DNA of 64,000 nucleotides from Verrucomicrobiota bacterium (GTDB lineage Bacteria; Verrucomicrobiota; Kiritimatiellia; RFP12; UBA1067). The stretch lies in NCBI GenBank assembly GCA_023269675.1, contig JAHFSX010000010.1:1-64000 (forward strand), in the 5' to 3' direction. The notes below the pieces were generated by a model, which was given only the letters and a program-made list of their open reading frames with translations, made no database searches and was not told the origin of the DNA. A program made the translations under genes and the position numbers. Positions 43,801-52,608 of the stretch are shown here, piece after piece. Position 1 is the first letter of the stretch. Every line of letters begins with the position of its first letter.

Positions 43801-46800
43801 GGTCGGCCAGCGGCACAGTGAACACCGGCACGGAGCCCGTGTTGGTGACCGCGAGAACAAACTCGACCGGCTCGCCGATGGCCGCCGGACGGCCCGCCGG
43901 GCTGACCACGCGTTTAGACACCAGCAACGACACGTCCGCGGCCGTGTGCGGCGCACCGTTGGTCACCGAAGGCACCGGCACGTTGTTGGTTGTCGTCGGC
44001 GCCGTCACCACGATGTTGGTGCCCGTACCGGCGCGCACCACGCTGAACCGTCCCGTGACGGTCACGCTGGCGCCGGGGGCGAGCGGGCCCACGTTGGCCC
44101 AGTCAAGCCTGCCGTCATTGGCCGTGTCCGCCGGCGGCGGCTCGGTGCCCACAAAGGCCAGCAGGCTTGTGTCGTACATGTCCGCGACCGGCACCGTGTC
44201 GAGAGGATAGTCGCCGGCATTGCTCACCGTGACCGTGAAAATATTGGTTTCGCCCACGGCTGCGGGCCGACCTGTCGGGAAGGCCAAAGTCTTGGTCAGG
44301 GCAACTGCGGGCGCGACGACCCGCGCCGTGGCATGGTTGGTCTGGCTGCCGACAGGTACGCCATGACTCTCCGTGACCGTGGAGATCACGACATTCGTTG
44401 TCACGCCCGGCAGCGTGCTGCCGATGGACGTAAAGTTGACCGTGAGGTTCGTCGAACCTCCGACCGCGAGCGGTCCCACATGATCCCAAGTCAGCCGGTT
44501 GCCGAATGAAATGCTGACCTGTGGCGAGGAAGAGTCGAACGTCAGGATGTTCATGTCGTAGGTGTCATCCACCGCAACTGCTGCGAGGGCGATGTCGCCG
44601 GTGTTGGTGACCGTGATCATGAAGGACACGGGCTCGCCGACTGCGGCCGGGCGGTTCGCCGGGCTGATCAGCGTCTTGTTGATGACATAGCCCGGCGACA
44701 CGGCCGTATGCGGCACGCTCGAGGTGCCCGGCGCGATCGGCAGCGCGTTGGTTGTCGATGGCGCCCAAACCGCGACATTCGTGCCCGTGCCGCTGGCTAT
44801 AGCCCTGAACGTCGTCGAGACGACCACCTGGCCACCGTGGCCAACCGGTCCCACATTCGTCCAGGAGAGGGTGCCCGTCGCGAGGTTCGTGCTGTTGGCC
44901 GGCGGCGACTGGCTCACGATCTCGAGTAGACTCGCATCGAAGCTGTCGGTCAGCGGGACGGTGTCCAAAACCACGTCGCTCTGATTGGCCACCAGCAGGG
45001 TAAAGACGAACTCCTCACCCACCACCGCAGGACGAGCCGCCGGGCTTTGAAGCTGCTTGGCCACGATGATGCCCACAGCCACAGCCGAATGCGGCACGCT
45101 TGAGGTGCTCGGCAGCACAGGCACTCCATTGGTCGTGGCCGGAGAGGTTACGCCGACATTCACTCCGCTTCCTGACGCACATGCGGTAAACCGGGCTGTT
45201 ACGGTCACGCCTTCTCCCGCCGACAGAGGGCCCACGTTCTTCCAGGTCAGCGTGCCTGGCGGCAGGTCCGTACTGTCCGCCGGCGGCGTCTGCGACAGCA
45301 CGGAAAGCAGATTCGTATCGAAGGTGTCCGACAAAGGTACCGTGTCCAGCCTGATGTTGCCGGTATTGGTCAGCGTCAGCCCAAAGACCGTCTCCTCGCC
45401 TACCATCGCCGGCCGGTTCAGCGGGCTGATCACGCTCTTGGTGAGAAGCACGCCCGGCGACACGACGGCGTATGGCACCCCCGATGTGGCCGGCAACACC
45501 GGCACGCCGTTAGTCGTGGACGGCACAGTCACCACCACGTTAGTTCCGATTCCTGATCCCTTCGCCGTGTAATGCGCCGTGATCGTCGCGCCGGATCCCG
45601 GCGTCAGCGGCCCGACATTTGCCCATGCAATCACGCCGTCGTTGACCGTGTCAACCGACGCCGGCAGGGCGCTCACAAAGGACAGCAACGTCTTATCGTA
45701 GGTGTCCGTCACCGGCACGACATCCAGCGTCACGTCCCCGAGGTTCCGGGCCGTGATCTCAAACAGGACAGCCTCGCCGGCCGCAGCCGGCCGGCCCGCC
45801 GGGCTCACCAGCGTCTTTGTGATGCCTACACGCGGGTTCACGTTGGTATGCGGCACGCTGTTGGCCGAGGTCAGCGTGACCACAAAGTTCGTGCCTATGC
45901 CGTTGGTCAGCGCGTTGAACCGCGCCGCCACGGTCACGCTGCCGCCCACGCCCAGCGGGCCAACATTGTCCCAGACGAGCACCCCTCCCGCCAGTCCCGC
46001 TTCGGGCGGCGTCGCCGACGTGAAGTCCAGCAGGTTCGTGTTATATGTGTCGGTCAGCGGCACGGTGAAGACCGGCACCGCGCCCGTGTTGGCGACCGTG
46101 ATCGCGAACTCGACCGGTTCGCCGATGGCCGCCGGGCGGCCCGCCGGACTGACCACGCGCTTCGTCACCAGCAGTGCGGCTTCCGCGGCCGTGTGCGGCG
46201 CACCGTTAGTCCACGGCGGCACCGGCACGCCGTTGGCCGTCGTCGGCACCGTCACCACGAGGTTGGTGCCCGTGCCGCCACACACCGCGCTGAACCGTCC
46301 CGTGACAGTCACGCTGGCGCCAGGGGCGAGCGGACCCACGTTGGCCCAGTTAAGGGTACCGTCATTGACATTGTCTGCCGGCGGCGGCTCGGCGCCAACG
46401 AAAGCCAGCAGCCCCGTGTCGTAGGTGTCGGCCACCGGCACCGTGTCCAGCGCATAGTTGCCGGTGTTGCTCACGGTCATCGTGAAGATGTTGGTCTCCC
46501 CCACCGCCGTGGGCCGGAACGACGGGAAAGACAACGACTTGGCGATGCGCACGCCGGGCACAACCAGTTGCACGGAGGCCCAGGAGGTCTGGCTGGAGAC
46601 CGGCACGCCGTTGGCCAGGGTAACCGCCGAAACCACGGTGTTGGTGGTCTCTCCCGGCAGGGTGCTCGACACGGCCGTGAACCGCGCGGTCACGGTCAGG
46701 CTAGCGCCCGCCACCAAAGGTCCGGCGTTGCTCCAAGTCAAGCTGCCGCCGCCGGCCGGCAGGGGCGGTGGCGTGCCGTCCAGGAAGGTCAGGAAACCGG

Positions 46801-48856
46801 GGTTGTACGTGTCGTCCAGCCGTACCGTGTCGAGCGCCGCATAGCCGGTGTTCGTTACGGAGATCGTGAACACGACCGTCTCGCCAACCGCCGCCGGTCG
46901 GCCGGCGGGGCTAGCCAGCGTCTTTGTGAGCATGTAGTCGGGTGCCGTACTTGTAAAGGCTGCCGTGCCATAATCGTCTTCCGTGGGGTTGCCGTTGCCA
47001 GGCGTCGAGTCCGGGTCGGGCGGATTCGACGTCAGCACTTCCGCGATGTTGGTGATTGTCCCGAGCGCGAGGGCGGTGACCGTGATTTGCAGGTTTGTGC
47101 CGCTGCCGGCATTCAACGCGCCGATGGCCCATACCCCGTTTATCGGATTGTAGAGCCCGCCGCTGCTTGACACATAGGCCACCCCGGGCGGCAAGGCGTC
47201 GCGCACCGCCACGCCCGTCGCATGGCTGAACCCCTGATTCGTGACGGCAACCGTGAACGTGACATTGCTGCCCTGATGCACGAAGTCCTTGTCGACGCTC
47301 TTGGTCAGGCTCAGGTCCGCCTCCTCCACGGTGATGACCGCCTGACCCTGGTCATCTTCCGTCGGCACGCTGTTTCCCGGCGTCGAATCCGGGTCGCCCT
47401 GCATGGCGGTCCAGACCTGGGCGATGTTCGTCATCACCCCATATTGCACGACCGTGGCGTTGATCTGCAGCGTCGCGGATGCGCCCCGGTGCAGCATCCC
47501 GATGTTCCACAGGCCGTTGCTGGGCGTGTAATCTCCGCTGCTTGCGCTGGTGAAACTCAGCCCTGCCGGCAGGGCATCCCGGACGCTGACACCCGTCGCG
47601 CTGCCAGGGCCCCTGTTCGTGACCACGACGGTAAACGTCACATTGCTGCCTACCTGCGAGAACAGGGTGCTGGCGGTTTTATTCAGCTCCAGATCCACGG
47701 TGAACGTGATGCCGCAATCGCCCGGCCGGTCGGCGGGGACGAAAATGGCATTCAGGTACATGCGCCGTCCGTTGATGGCGATCAGCGTGTTTCCCGAGTA
47801 GTCGTGCCCTCCCAGATAGAACACCAGACCCCCGAGGGCGATGCCAGCATGCTTGGAGACGGCCGCCCTGAAACTGTTGGTTTTGGCCGAGTTCTGCACG
47901 CAAAGGTAGGTGTTGTTCGTGAAGGCCGACCCAGGCGCTAGCCCCCAATCCTGCAGCGACCCGCCTTCGTCACTCAAGGTGCCCTGATACTGGTTGTACG
48001 CCATATCCGGATTGGGATAGATAAACTTCGTGGCGTCGTTCTTGTCCACAAAGCCCGAGGTCGTGTGAAAGTGGCCGTTGGTCTGATTCTCATAGGTTCG
48101 CACCCCGGCGCACTGGGCCAAGAAGTTGCCGCCCGATTCCGCGAATTCCCTGACCGACGTGGCCTGGGCGCCGGCGGACTCGCCGCCGTCGAAGTGCGGC
48201 GAGGATGCGAAGGTGAAACAGCTGGTGGCACCGATGAACCCCAGGCTCGCCGCGTGCAGAACCTGGTAGTGGCTGGCCGGGAAGCCGGCCTCGTCCAGAA
48301 TGCCGGTGTGAATGGCTTGGGTCTTGCCGTCATCAAAGACCGCCACCATGGGCTTATGCGTCAGGGTGTAGCGGATGTCCACCGCGACGGGCGACATGAC
48401 CGTGTAGACGGCCACCTTGTTGCCGTACGTCGCGATGATCGAGCGGGCCAGATTGGTATAGGCCGGGTCGACAATGAACGGACCGGAATAAAACCTGCGG
48501 TTGATCGTGACCGGATTCGCAGGCACCAGATTGGTCGGCGACAGCAGCCTCACGTCTGCCGCGAAGTCCATGCCTTCCTTAAACTTGTCCGTGGCGATGG
48601 CCCACTTCACGGGCACATTCCCATGCAGCAAGGCATTGACTAGACCATACGCCTTCATGTTGAAGACCGATACGCCCACGGCCTGAAGATTGGTGTCCAT
48701 CGGAATCACATACGAACCGGCGGGGACGACCTCAAAATTGGGCAGCCCGCCCGGCAAATCCGGATCACTCCAGCCCGTGGACGGCATGCATAAGCAGAGT
48801 CCCGCCGCGAACAGCGCCCAGACGCATGACCTCTCCAGCGTTCTCCATTTGTTCAT
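40871..48856 (-). CDS. Giant secreted DUF11-repeat surface protein
   Basis: Protein of 2661 residues from MNKWRTLERSCVWALFAAG, a signal peptide. Residues about 35-380 contain a domain with FDDGKTQAIHTGILDEAGFP and ESGGNFLAQCAGVRTYEN that recalls class I glutamine-amidotransferase-like or ThuA folds. About fifteen DUF11 (Ig-like) repeats follow, most opening with a KxxxxPxxRPAxVGE motif and VTNTG, and closing NVGPLxxGxSVTVTxRF. Near the C-terminus are a lectin-like segment, an Ig-like domain (VQFKIDGAAIGG) and a short ending FYRIRLQ. It probably reaches the cell surface as a long stalk or adhesin. The ATG at 48856 follows a G-rich ribosome site; the longer frame lacks one. Confidence 0.88.
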   Translation of the reverse strand: MNKWRTLERSCVWALFAAGLCLCMPSTGWSDPDLPGGLPNFEVVPAGSYVIPMDTNLQAVGVSVFNMKAYGLVNALLHGNVPVKWAIATDKFKEGMDFAADVRLLSPTNLVPANPVTINRRFYSGPFIVDPAYTNLARSIIATYGNKVAVYTVMSPVAVDIRYTLTHKPMVAVFDDGKTQAIHTGILDEAGFPASHYQVLHAASLGFIGATSCFTFASSPHFDGGESAGAQATSVREFAESGGNFLAQCAGVRTYENQTNGHFHTTSGFVDKNDATKFIYPNPDMAYNQYQGTLSDEGGSLQDWGLAPGSAFTNNTYLCVQNSAKTNSFRAAVSKHAGIALGGLVFYLGGHDYSGNTLIAINGRRMYLNAIFVPADRPGDCGITFTVDLELNKTASTLFSQVGSNVTFTVVVTNRGPGSATGVSVRDALPAGLSFTSASSGDYTPSNGLWNIGMLHRGASATLQINATVVQYGVMTNIAQVWTAMQGDPDSTPGNSVPTEDDQGQAVITVEEADLSLTKSVDKDFVHQGSNVTFTVAVTNQGFSHATGVAVRDALPPGVAYVSSSGGLYNPINGVWAIGALNAGSGTNLQITVTALALGTITNIAEVLTSNPPDPDSTPGNGNPTEDDYGTAAFTSTAPDYMLTKTLASPAGRPAAVGETVVFTISVTNTGYAALDTVRLDDTYNPGFLTFLDGTPPPLPAGGGSLTWSNAGPLVAGASLTVTARFTAVSSTLPGETTNTVVSAVTLANGVPVSSQTSWASVQLVVPGVRIAKSLSFPSFRPTAVGETNIFTMTVSNTGNYALDTVPVADTYDTGLLAFVGAEPPPADNVNDGTLNWANVGPLAPGASVTVTGRFSAVCGGTGTNLVVTVPTTANGVPVPPWTNGAPHTAAEAALLVTKRVVSPAGRPAAIGEPVEFAITVANTGAVPVFTVPLTDTYNTNLLDFTSATPPEAGLAGGVLVWDNVGPLGVGGSVTVAARFNALTNGIGTNFVVTLTSANSVPHTNVNPRVGITKTLVSPAGRPAAAGEAVLFEITARNLGDVTLDVVPVTDTYDKTLLSFVSALPASVDTVNDGVIAWANVGPLTPGSGATITAHYTAKGSGIGTNVVVTVPSTTNGVPVLPATSGVPYAVVSPGVLLTKSVISPLNRPAMVGEETVFGLTLTNTGNIRLDTVPLSDTFDTNLLSVLSQTPPADSTDLPPGTLTWKNVGPLSAGEGVTVTARFTACASGSGVNVGVTSPATTNGVPVLPSTSSVPHSAVAVGIIVAKQLQSPAARPAVVGEEFVFTLLVANQSDVVLDTVPLTDSFDASLLEIVSQSPPANSTNLATGTLSWTNVGPVGHGGQVVVSTTFRAIASGTGTNVAVWAPSTTNALPIAPGTSSVPHTAVSPGYVINKTLISPANRPAAVGEPVSFMITVTNTGDIALAAVAVDDTYDMNILTFDSSSPQVSISFGNRLTWDHVGPLAVGGSTNLTVNFTSIGSTLPGVTTNVVISTVTESHGVPVGSQTNHATARVVAPAVALTKTLAFPTGRPAAVGETNIFTVTVSNAGDYPLDTVPVADMYDTSLLAFVGTEPPPADTANDGRLDWANVGPLAPGASVTVTGRFSVVRAGTGTNIVVTAPTTTNNVPVPSVTNGAPHTAADVSLLVSKRVVSPAGRPAAIGEPVEFVLAVTNTGSVPVFTVPLADLFDSNLLAFASAAPPPTDLTGGALTWANVGPLPVGGSATVTARFNALASGVGTNFAVTLAFTNSVTHTNVNPRVSINKTLSFPTGRPALVGETNIFTVTVSNTGDYPLDTVPVTDTYDTSLLVFMGAEPPPDDNADDGTLDWPNLGPLAPGGSVTVTGRFRAVHSGAGTNTVVTAPITTSGVPVPPSTNGAPHTAEDVVVFVSKRVANPAGRPAAVGEQFEFAITVTNSGAMPVFTVPLTDTFNTNLLGFASSQPPVSGQAGGMLTWANVGTLAAGESATVTTRFDVLASGVGTNRADTLFSASEAAHTNVNPRVSVIKALVFPLHRPAAYEETNVFTITVSNTGDYPLDTVPVEDIYCWDMLTYLYAEPPSDNDGDPYVDDGVINWSNVGPLAPGESVTITTRFSTAVSGTASNVVVTAPSTTDGVPVSPATNDVLHTTADPGVEIVKLLVSPPYGRAAQIGESIVFWIEVKNTGDMVLDTVPVTDDYDTMTLTYQNAVPPAEVNPVDGVVHWANVGPLEPGASTSLFLTFTARGGTSRPTALAFRGPLAAQATLEATNNVLAVPTTASGIPVAPGADTALYGIDGTVGMDSESDAWFTNVVSGTVLHTVSDRSTNHLLVVGISINNTAASWGMVTNVLYGNLALALAGSRTNDDKVVSIWFLPDPPVGTAEISASFDVAPGEGWVMGAVTFRNVDQIIPCGAFSSGAGASDNPALAGIPSAPGEMIVDTVALQCTSLTATGIGRTQCWSLNSEPVPLGGYASGGGSMKEGAGSVSMSWTATGNVGNWAMGALVIHPFLNSKAPSQTVLGSFPNPSAVGEPVIFTANVAGTGPAATGYVQFKIDGAAIGGVVGVTGGTAVSAAVSDLPVGVHAVTAVYYGDTNLNGSVASALTQTVGELPALVVTAISIRNGHALVEWPGTDTWSYTVLATPSLQPLVPWSNLLDYVGMPGSNGTMSATDTNLISGSRFYRIRLQ

Positions 48857-49440
48857 GGCTGTCCCCCCAATATGGCTCGCAACGGATTGGACCGTATTCC
48901 CTGCTCGTTCAGAGGATGTTCTCTCGACCCTGAATCCGTTTTTTTCGTACACGCGGCATCCACAAAGACCGCTTGAATGACCTAGATAAAATCGTTTTAG
49001 CGGGGCCTCCGCGCCCGGAAAGCGACGGACACGAAACTCCCGCTCTCGTGCAGCTCTAGCACTATCTGATACGGTTAATTAGACACGTTTCGCGGCCAAT
49101 TAACAATCGGCCGGAAACCTGATTGTTTTATCATCTTTGTCGGGGGTTTGTGATAACGAGTAAAACCCAACCGGGCAATACGAATAACGCTGACGGGAGC
49201 ACCCGATTACCCGCCGAGCACGCCGCCTTCTGCCAGTTCCACCTTGAACAGGCATAGCGGCTTTGATAAGTTAAAAACCGTGGAACGCGAACCCAAAACG
49301 CCGGCTAGCGCCGGAACCTGAAAGGGTGTGAGGAGGCGACGCCCTCGCCGGGCGTCTCCATGCACTTCCGAAAGCCGCGCGCACCCCCTGTCACGGGTGG
49401 CGGGAATAACAGGGCGCCTCCCGCGTACGAAGATGCGAGC
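48857..49440. other. Intergenic stretch upstream of alr and the giant gene
   Basis: This is divergent promoter space, but I cannot name boxes with confidence. It contains a perfect 7-bp hairpin (GACGCCC/GGGCGTC, 49338-49356). No gene is supported; the alr frame is open from 49360 but its first 27 codons look noncoding. Confidence 0.45.
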
Positions 49441-50559
49441 ATGACCGAAATCCCACGCAGAGTCTGGCTGGAGATCAGCCTCGAGACGCTGACCCAGAAT
49501 TACCGCAAGATCGCCGACGCCGTAGCGCCAGCGGATGTCCTTACCGTGCTCAAAGCCAACGCTTACGGCCTCGGCGTCCTCCCCATCGCCCGGGCGCTCG
49601 CCCAGGCGGGCGCGTCGGGCTTCGGCGTGGCGGAACCTTACGAAGCGCTCCAGCTCCTGCCGCTCGGCAAACCCGTCCAGATCCTCAGCAGCATCCTGCC
49701 GGAGGAGATCGGCCCCATGGTCGCCGCTGGCGTCACCCTGCCGGTCACCGACCTCGCCACCGCACGGCTCATCAGCGCGGCCGCCGTGCGGCAGGGAAAA
49801 ACCGCCACAGTCCATTTCAAACTCGACACCGGCATGAGCCGCCTCGGCATCCTCGCCGCTGAAGCGCCCGCCGTGATCCGCGACGCTTGCCGGCTCCCCG
49901 GCCTTTTCTGCGAGGGCATTTTTTCGCACTTCCCCTTCGCCTACGAGAGCGGTTCGGAGCTGACCAACCACCAGATGGACCTCTTCTGCGCCATCCTCGA
50001 TGACCTCGCCCGCGACGGCATCACCTTCGCCAAGCGGCACATCGCCAACAGCGACGCGATCAACAACTTCCCCCGCGCCTGCCAGCCGCCGTTCAACGTC
50101 GTCCGCACCGGCATCAATCTCCACGGCTCGTTCGACACGTCCGGCAAACGCACCCTGCACGTCAAGCCGGTGCTCGCCCTCAAGACGCGGCTTACGGCCA
50201 TCCGCACGCTGCCCGCCGGCACCGGCATCGGGTATGGCCACACCTACCGCCTCGCCTGCCCGACCCGCGTGGGCACCGTCTCCGCAGGCTATGCGGACGG
50301 CCTGCCGCTCGCCCTCTCGAACCGCGGCTACCTGCTCATCCGCGGCGTCCCCTGCCCCGTGCTCGGCCGCATCTCCATGGACTACACCACCGTCTCGCTC
50401 GAAAGCGTCCCCGACGCCGCGGTCGGCGATGAAGTGACCTGCCTCGGCGGCGAAGGCCTGCACGCCCTGACCGTCGAAGACTGGGCCGCGCTTAAAAACA
50501 CCCATCCTTACGAGATCATCTGCTCGTTCGGCAACCGCGTCGAACGCCGCTACGTGTGA
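49441..50559 (+). CDS. alr: Alanine racemase
   Basis: Protein of 372 residues, the normal length. The PLP lysine is Lys38 in VLKANAYGLG, and the opposite catalytic base is Tyr265 in GIGYGHTY. Other family motifs are KLDTGMSRLG, GRISMDYTTV and the SAGYADG loop. It makes D-alanine for peptidoglycan. The ATG at 49441 gives the usual N-terminus (MTEIPRRVWLEISLETL). It stands alone, followed by heptamer repeats and ettA. Confidence 0.95.
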   Translation: MTEIPRRVWLEISLETLTQNYRKIADAVAPADVLTVLKANAYGLGVLPIARALAQAGASGFGVAEPYEALQLLPLGKPVQILSSILPEEIGPMVAAGVTLPVTDLATARLISAAAVRQGKTATVHFKLDTGMSRLGILAAEAPAVIRDACRLPGLFCEGIFSHFPFAYESGSELTNHQMDLFCAILDDLARDGITFAKRHIANSDAINNFPRACQPPFNVVRTGINLHGSFDTSGKRTLHVKPVLALKTRLTAIRTLPAGTGIGYGHTYRLACPTRVGTVSAGYADGLPLALSNRGYLLIRGVPCPVLGRISMDYTTVSLESVPDAAVGDEVTCLGGEGLHALTVEDWAALKNTHPYEIICSFGNRVERRYV

Positions 50560-50573
50560 GGTGCGAGGCTGTC

Positions 50574-50746
50574 GGCAATAGGCAATAGGCTGCTGGCTAT
50601 AGGGTGCAGGTTGCCGGCTGCCGAAAAAGGGCCTCCCCAAGGCCGCTATGGACTTTGCCGCCCGTCGTTGGTATTCTTTTCCGCTCTCCACCGACCCCGA
50701 CTGCCCCCCTCTCCTTCCTAACTTCTAACTCCTAACTCTTAACTTT
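50574..50746. repeat. Two heptamer arrays between alr and ettA
   Basis: 50574-50622 is seven clean 7-base units (GGCAATA twice, GGCTGCT, GGCTATA, GGGTGCA, GGTTGCC, GGCTGCC). 50713-50746 is about five units of the TAACTCC/TAACTTC kind. Confidence 0.75.
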
Positions 50747-50767
50747 TCCTTCCCGAAGGGTCCCCCC

Positions 50768-52447
50768 ATGGCCGGCGAATACGCGTTCAATCTCATCAAC
50801 GTCACCAAGCAGCACGAGAAGAAGATCATCCTCTCGGAGGTGAACCTCTCCTTTTACCACGGCGCGCACATCGGCGTGATCGGCGCCAACGGCTCCGGCA
50901 AGTCCTCCCTGCTGAAGATCCTCGCCGGCCTCGACAAAGAGTTCATGGGCGAGTGCCAGATCGCCAAGAACACCCGCATCGGCTACCTCTCGCAGGAACC
51001 CGGCCTGGACAACACCAAGACCGTCATGCAGTGCGTGGAGGAGGGCGTCGCCGGCTCCAAAGCCCTGCTCGCGCGCTACGACGCGATCTGCGAGAAGCTG
51101 GGCGAGGACCTCAGCGACGAGGAGTCGGAGAAGCTGAACGACGAGCTCGGGCGCCTCCAGGACACGATCGACCACAATGACCTCTGGAGCCTCGACCACC
51201 ACATCGAAATGGCCATGGAGGCCCTGCGCCTGCCGCCCTCCGACGCGCCGGTCGCCCCGCTCTCCGGCGGCGAGCGCCGCCGCGTGGCCATGTGCCGCAT
51301 CCTCATCTCCAACCCCGACGTGCTGCTGCTCGACGAGCCCACCAACCATCTCGACGCCGAATCGGTCGCCTGGCTCGAAACCTACCTCAAGGGCTTCAAG
51401 GGCACGCTCATCTGCGTCACCCATGACCGCTACTTCCTCAGCAACGTCACCGAGTGGATCCTCGAGCTCGACAACGGGCGCGCCTTCCCCTACAAGGGCA
51501 ACTACGAGGCGTGGCTCCAGCAGAAGCAGGACAACCTGCAGCGCGAGGTCAAGCAGGCCGAGTCGCGCCGCCGGCTGATCGAGAACGAGCTCGCCTGGGT
51601 GCGCACCAACCCCTCGGGCCGCCGCGCCAAGAACCAGGCCCGCGTGCGCCGCTACGAGGAGCTCGCCGCCCAAGAGATCAACACGCGCGAGGACGATCTG
51701 CGCATCCAGATCCCGCCCGGCCCGCGCCTCGGCGACCTCGTGGTCAAGGCCGACAAGGTCTCCATGGGCTTCGGCGACAACCTGCTCTTCGAGGACATGT
51801 GCTTCGACCTGCCGCGCGGCGGCATCGTCGGCGTCATCGGCGGCAACGGCGCGGGCAAGACCACGCTCTTCAAGCTCATCACCGGCCAGCTCCAGCCGCT
51901 CTCCGGCACCTTCAATGTCGGCTCCACCGTGGTGCCCTCGTATGTCGACCAGTCCCGCGACTCGCTCGACGACAGCCACACGGTCTACGAGGAGATCACC
52001 GGCGGCTCGGAGTATGTGACCCTCGCGGGCGACGTGATGATGTTCGGCCGCGTCTACTGCAGCCGCTTCAACTTCAAAGGCTCGGAGCAGCAGAAGCGCG
52101 TGGGCGTGCTCTCCGGCGGCGAGCGCAACCGCGTGCACCTCGCCAAGCTCCTGCGCAGCGGCGGCAACCTGCTGCTGCTCGACGAGCCCTCCAACGACCT
52201 CGACATCGCCACCCTGCGCTCGCTCGAGGAGGGCATCTCCGACTTCGGCGGCTGCGTCATGGTGATCAGCCATGACCGCTGGTTCCTCGACCGCGTCGCC
52301 ACCCACATCCTCGCCTTCGAGGGCGACTCCAAGGTCACCTGGTTCGAGGGCAACTACGCCGACTACCACGAGCAGCGCCGCAAGCTCCTGGGCGACGCCG
52401 CCGACCGCCCCACCCGCGTCCACTTCCGCCCCCTGCGGCACGGATAG
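50768..52447 (+). CDS. ettA: Energy-dependent translational throttle EttA (ABC-F)
   Basis: Protein of 559 residues with two ABC ATPase domains and no membrane part. The first has Walker A GANGSGKSS, signature LSGGERRRVAM and Walker B LLLDEPTNHLD. The second has GGNGAGKTT, LSGGERNRVHL and LLLDEPSNDLD. Between them is the P-site tRNA-interaction motif region (WVRTNPSGRRAKNQARVRRY), and an arm insert lies in domain one. EttA binds the ribosomal E site and gates the first steps of elongation according to ATP/ADP ratio. It is most probably monocistronic. Confidence 0.95.
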   Translation: MAGEYAFNLINVTKQHEKKIILSEVNLSFYHGAHIGVIGANGSGKSSLLKILAGLDKEFMGECQIAKNTRIGYLSQEPGLDNTKTVMQCVEEGVAGSKALLARYDAICEKLGEDLSDEESEKLNDELGRLQDTIDHNDLWSLDHHIEMAMEALRLPPSDAPVAPLSGGERRRVAMCRILISNPDVLLLDEPTNHLDAESVAWLETYLKGFKGTLICVTHDRYFLSNVTEWILELDNGRAFPYKGNYEAWLQQKQDNLQREVKQAESRRRLIENELAWVRTNPSGRRAKNQARVRRYEELAAQEINTREDDLRIQIPPGPRLGDLVVKADKVSMGFGDNLLFEDMCFDLPRGGIVGVIGGNGAGKTTLFKLITGQLQPLSGTFNVGSTVVPSYVDQSRDSLDDSHTVYEEITGGSEYVTLAGDVMMFGRVYCSRFNFKGSEQQKRVGVLSGGERNRVHLAKLLRSGGNLLLLDEPSNDLDIATLRSLEEGISDFGGCVMVISHDRWFLDRVATHILAFEGDSKVTWFEGNYADYHEQRRKLLGDAADRPTRVHFRPLRHG

Positions 52448-52459
52448 GACGAAACCGCC

Positions 52460-52607
52460 GAATATCCAATAACGAACAAGGAATGTTCAACACCCAAGGA
52501 AAGACGATATCACTTGGCCATTGGGAGTTCCTTGTTGGCTATTGGCTATTCTCACCCGACTCCCGACTCTTAACTCCAAACTCCTAACTTCTAACTCCTA
52601 ACTCCTC
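52460..52607. repeat. Inverted repeat plus heptamer array between ettA and dus
   Basis: 52460-52492 (AATATCCAATAACGAACAAG core) and 52521-52553 (CTTGTTGGCTATTGGCTATT core) are reverse complements with few mismatches. 52557-52607 follows with seven 7-base units of the ACTCCTA type, and the last one abuts the dus start. Confidence 0.8.
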
Positions 52608-52608
52608 C

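Noticed and set aside
40871..48856. DUF11 DNA repeats as a possible CRISPR or satellite array
   Set aside because: The repeat period is hundreds of bases, is in frame and encodes a conserved protein domain.
49338..49356. Hairpin upstream of alr as a riboswitch
   Set aside because: It is a single short stem with no conserved aptamer core that I recognise.
49207..52441. Long minus-strand frames opposite alr and ettA
   Set aside because: They have low-complexity Ala/Glu/Val composition, while the plus strand carries the full racemase and ABC-F motifs.
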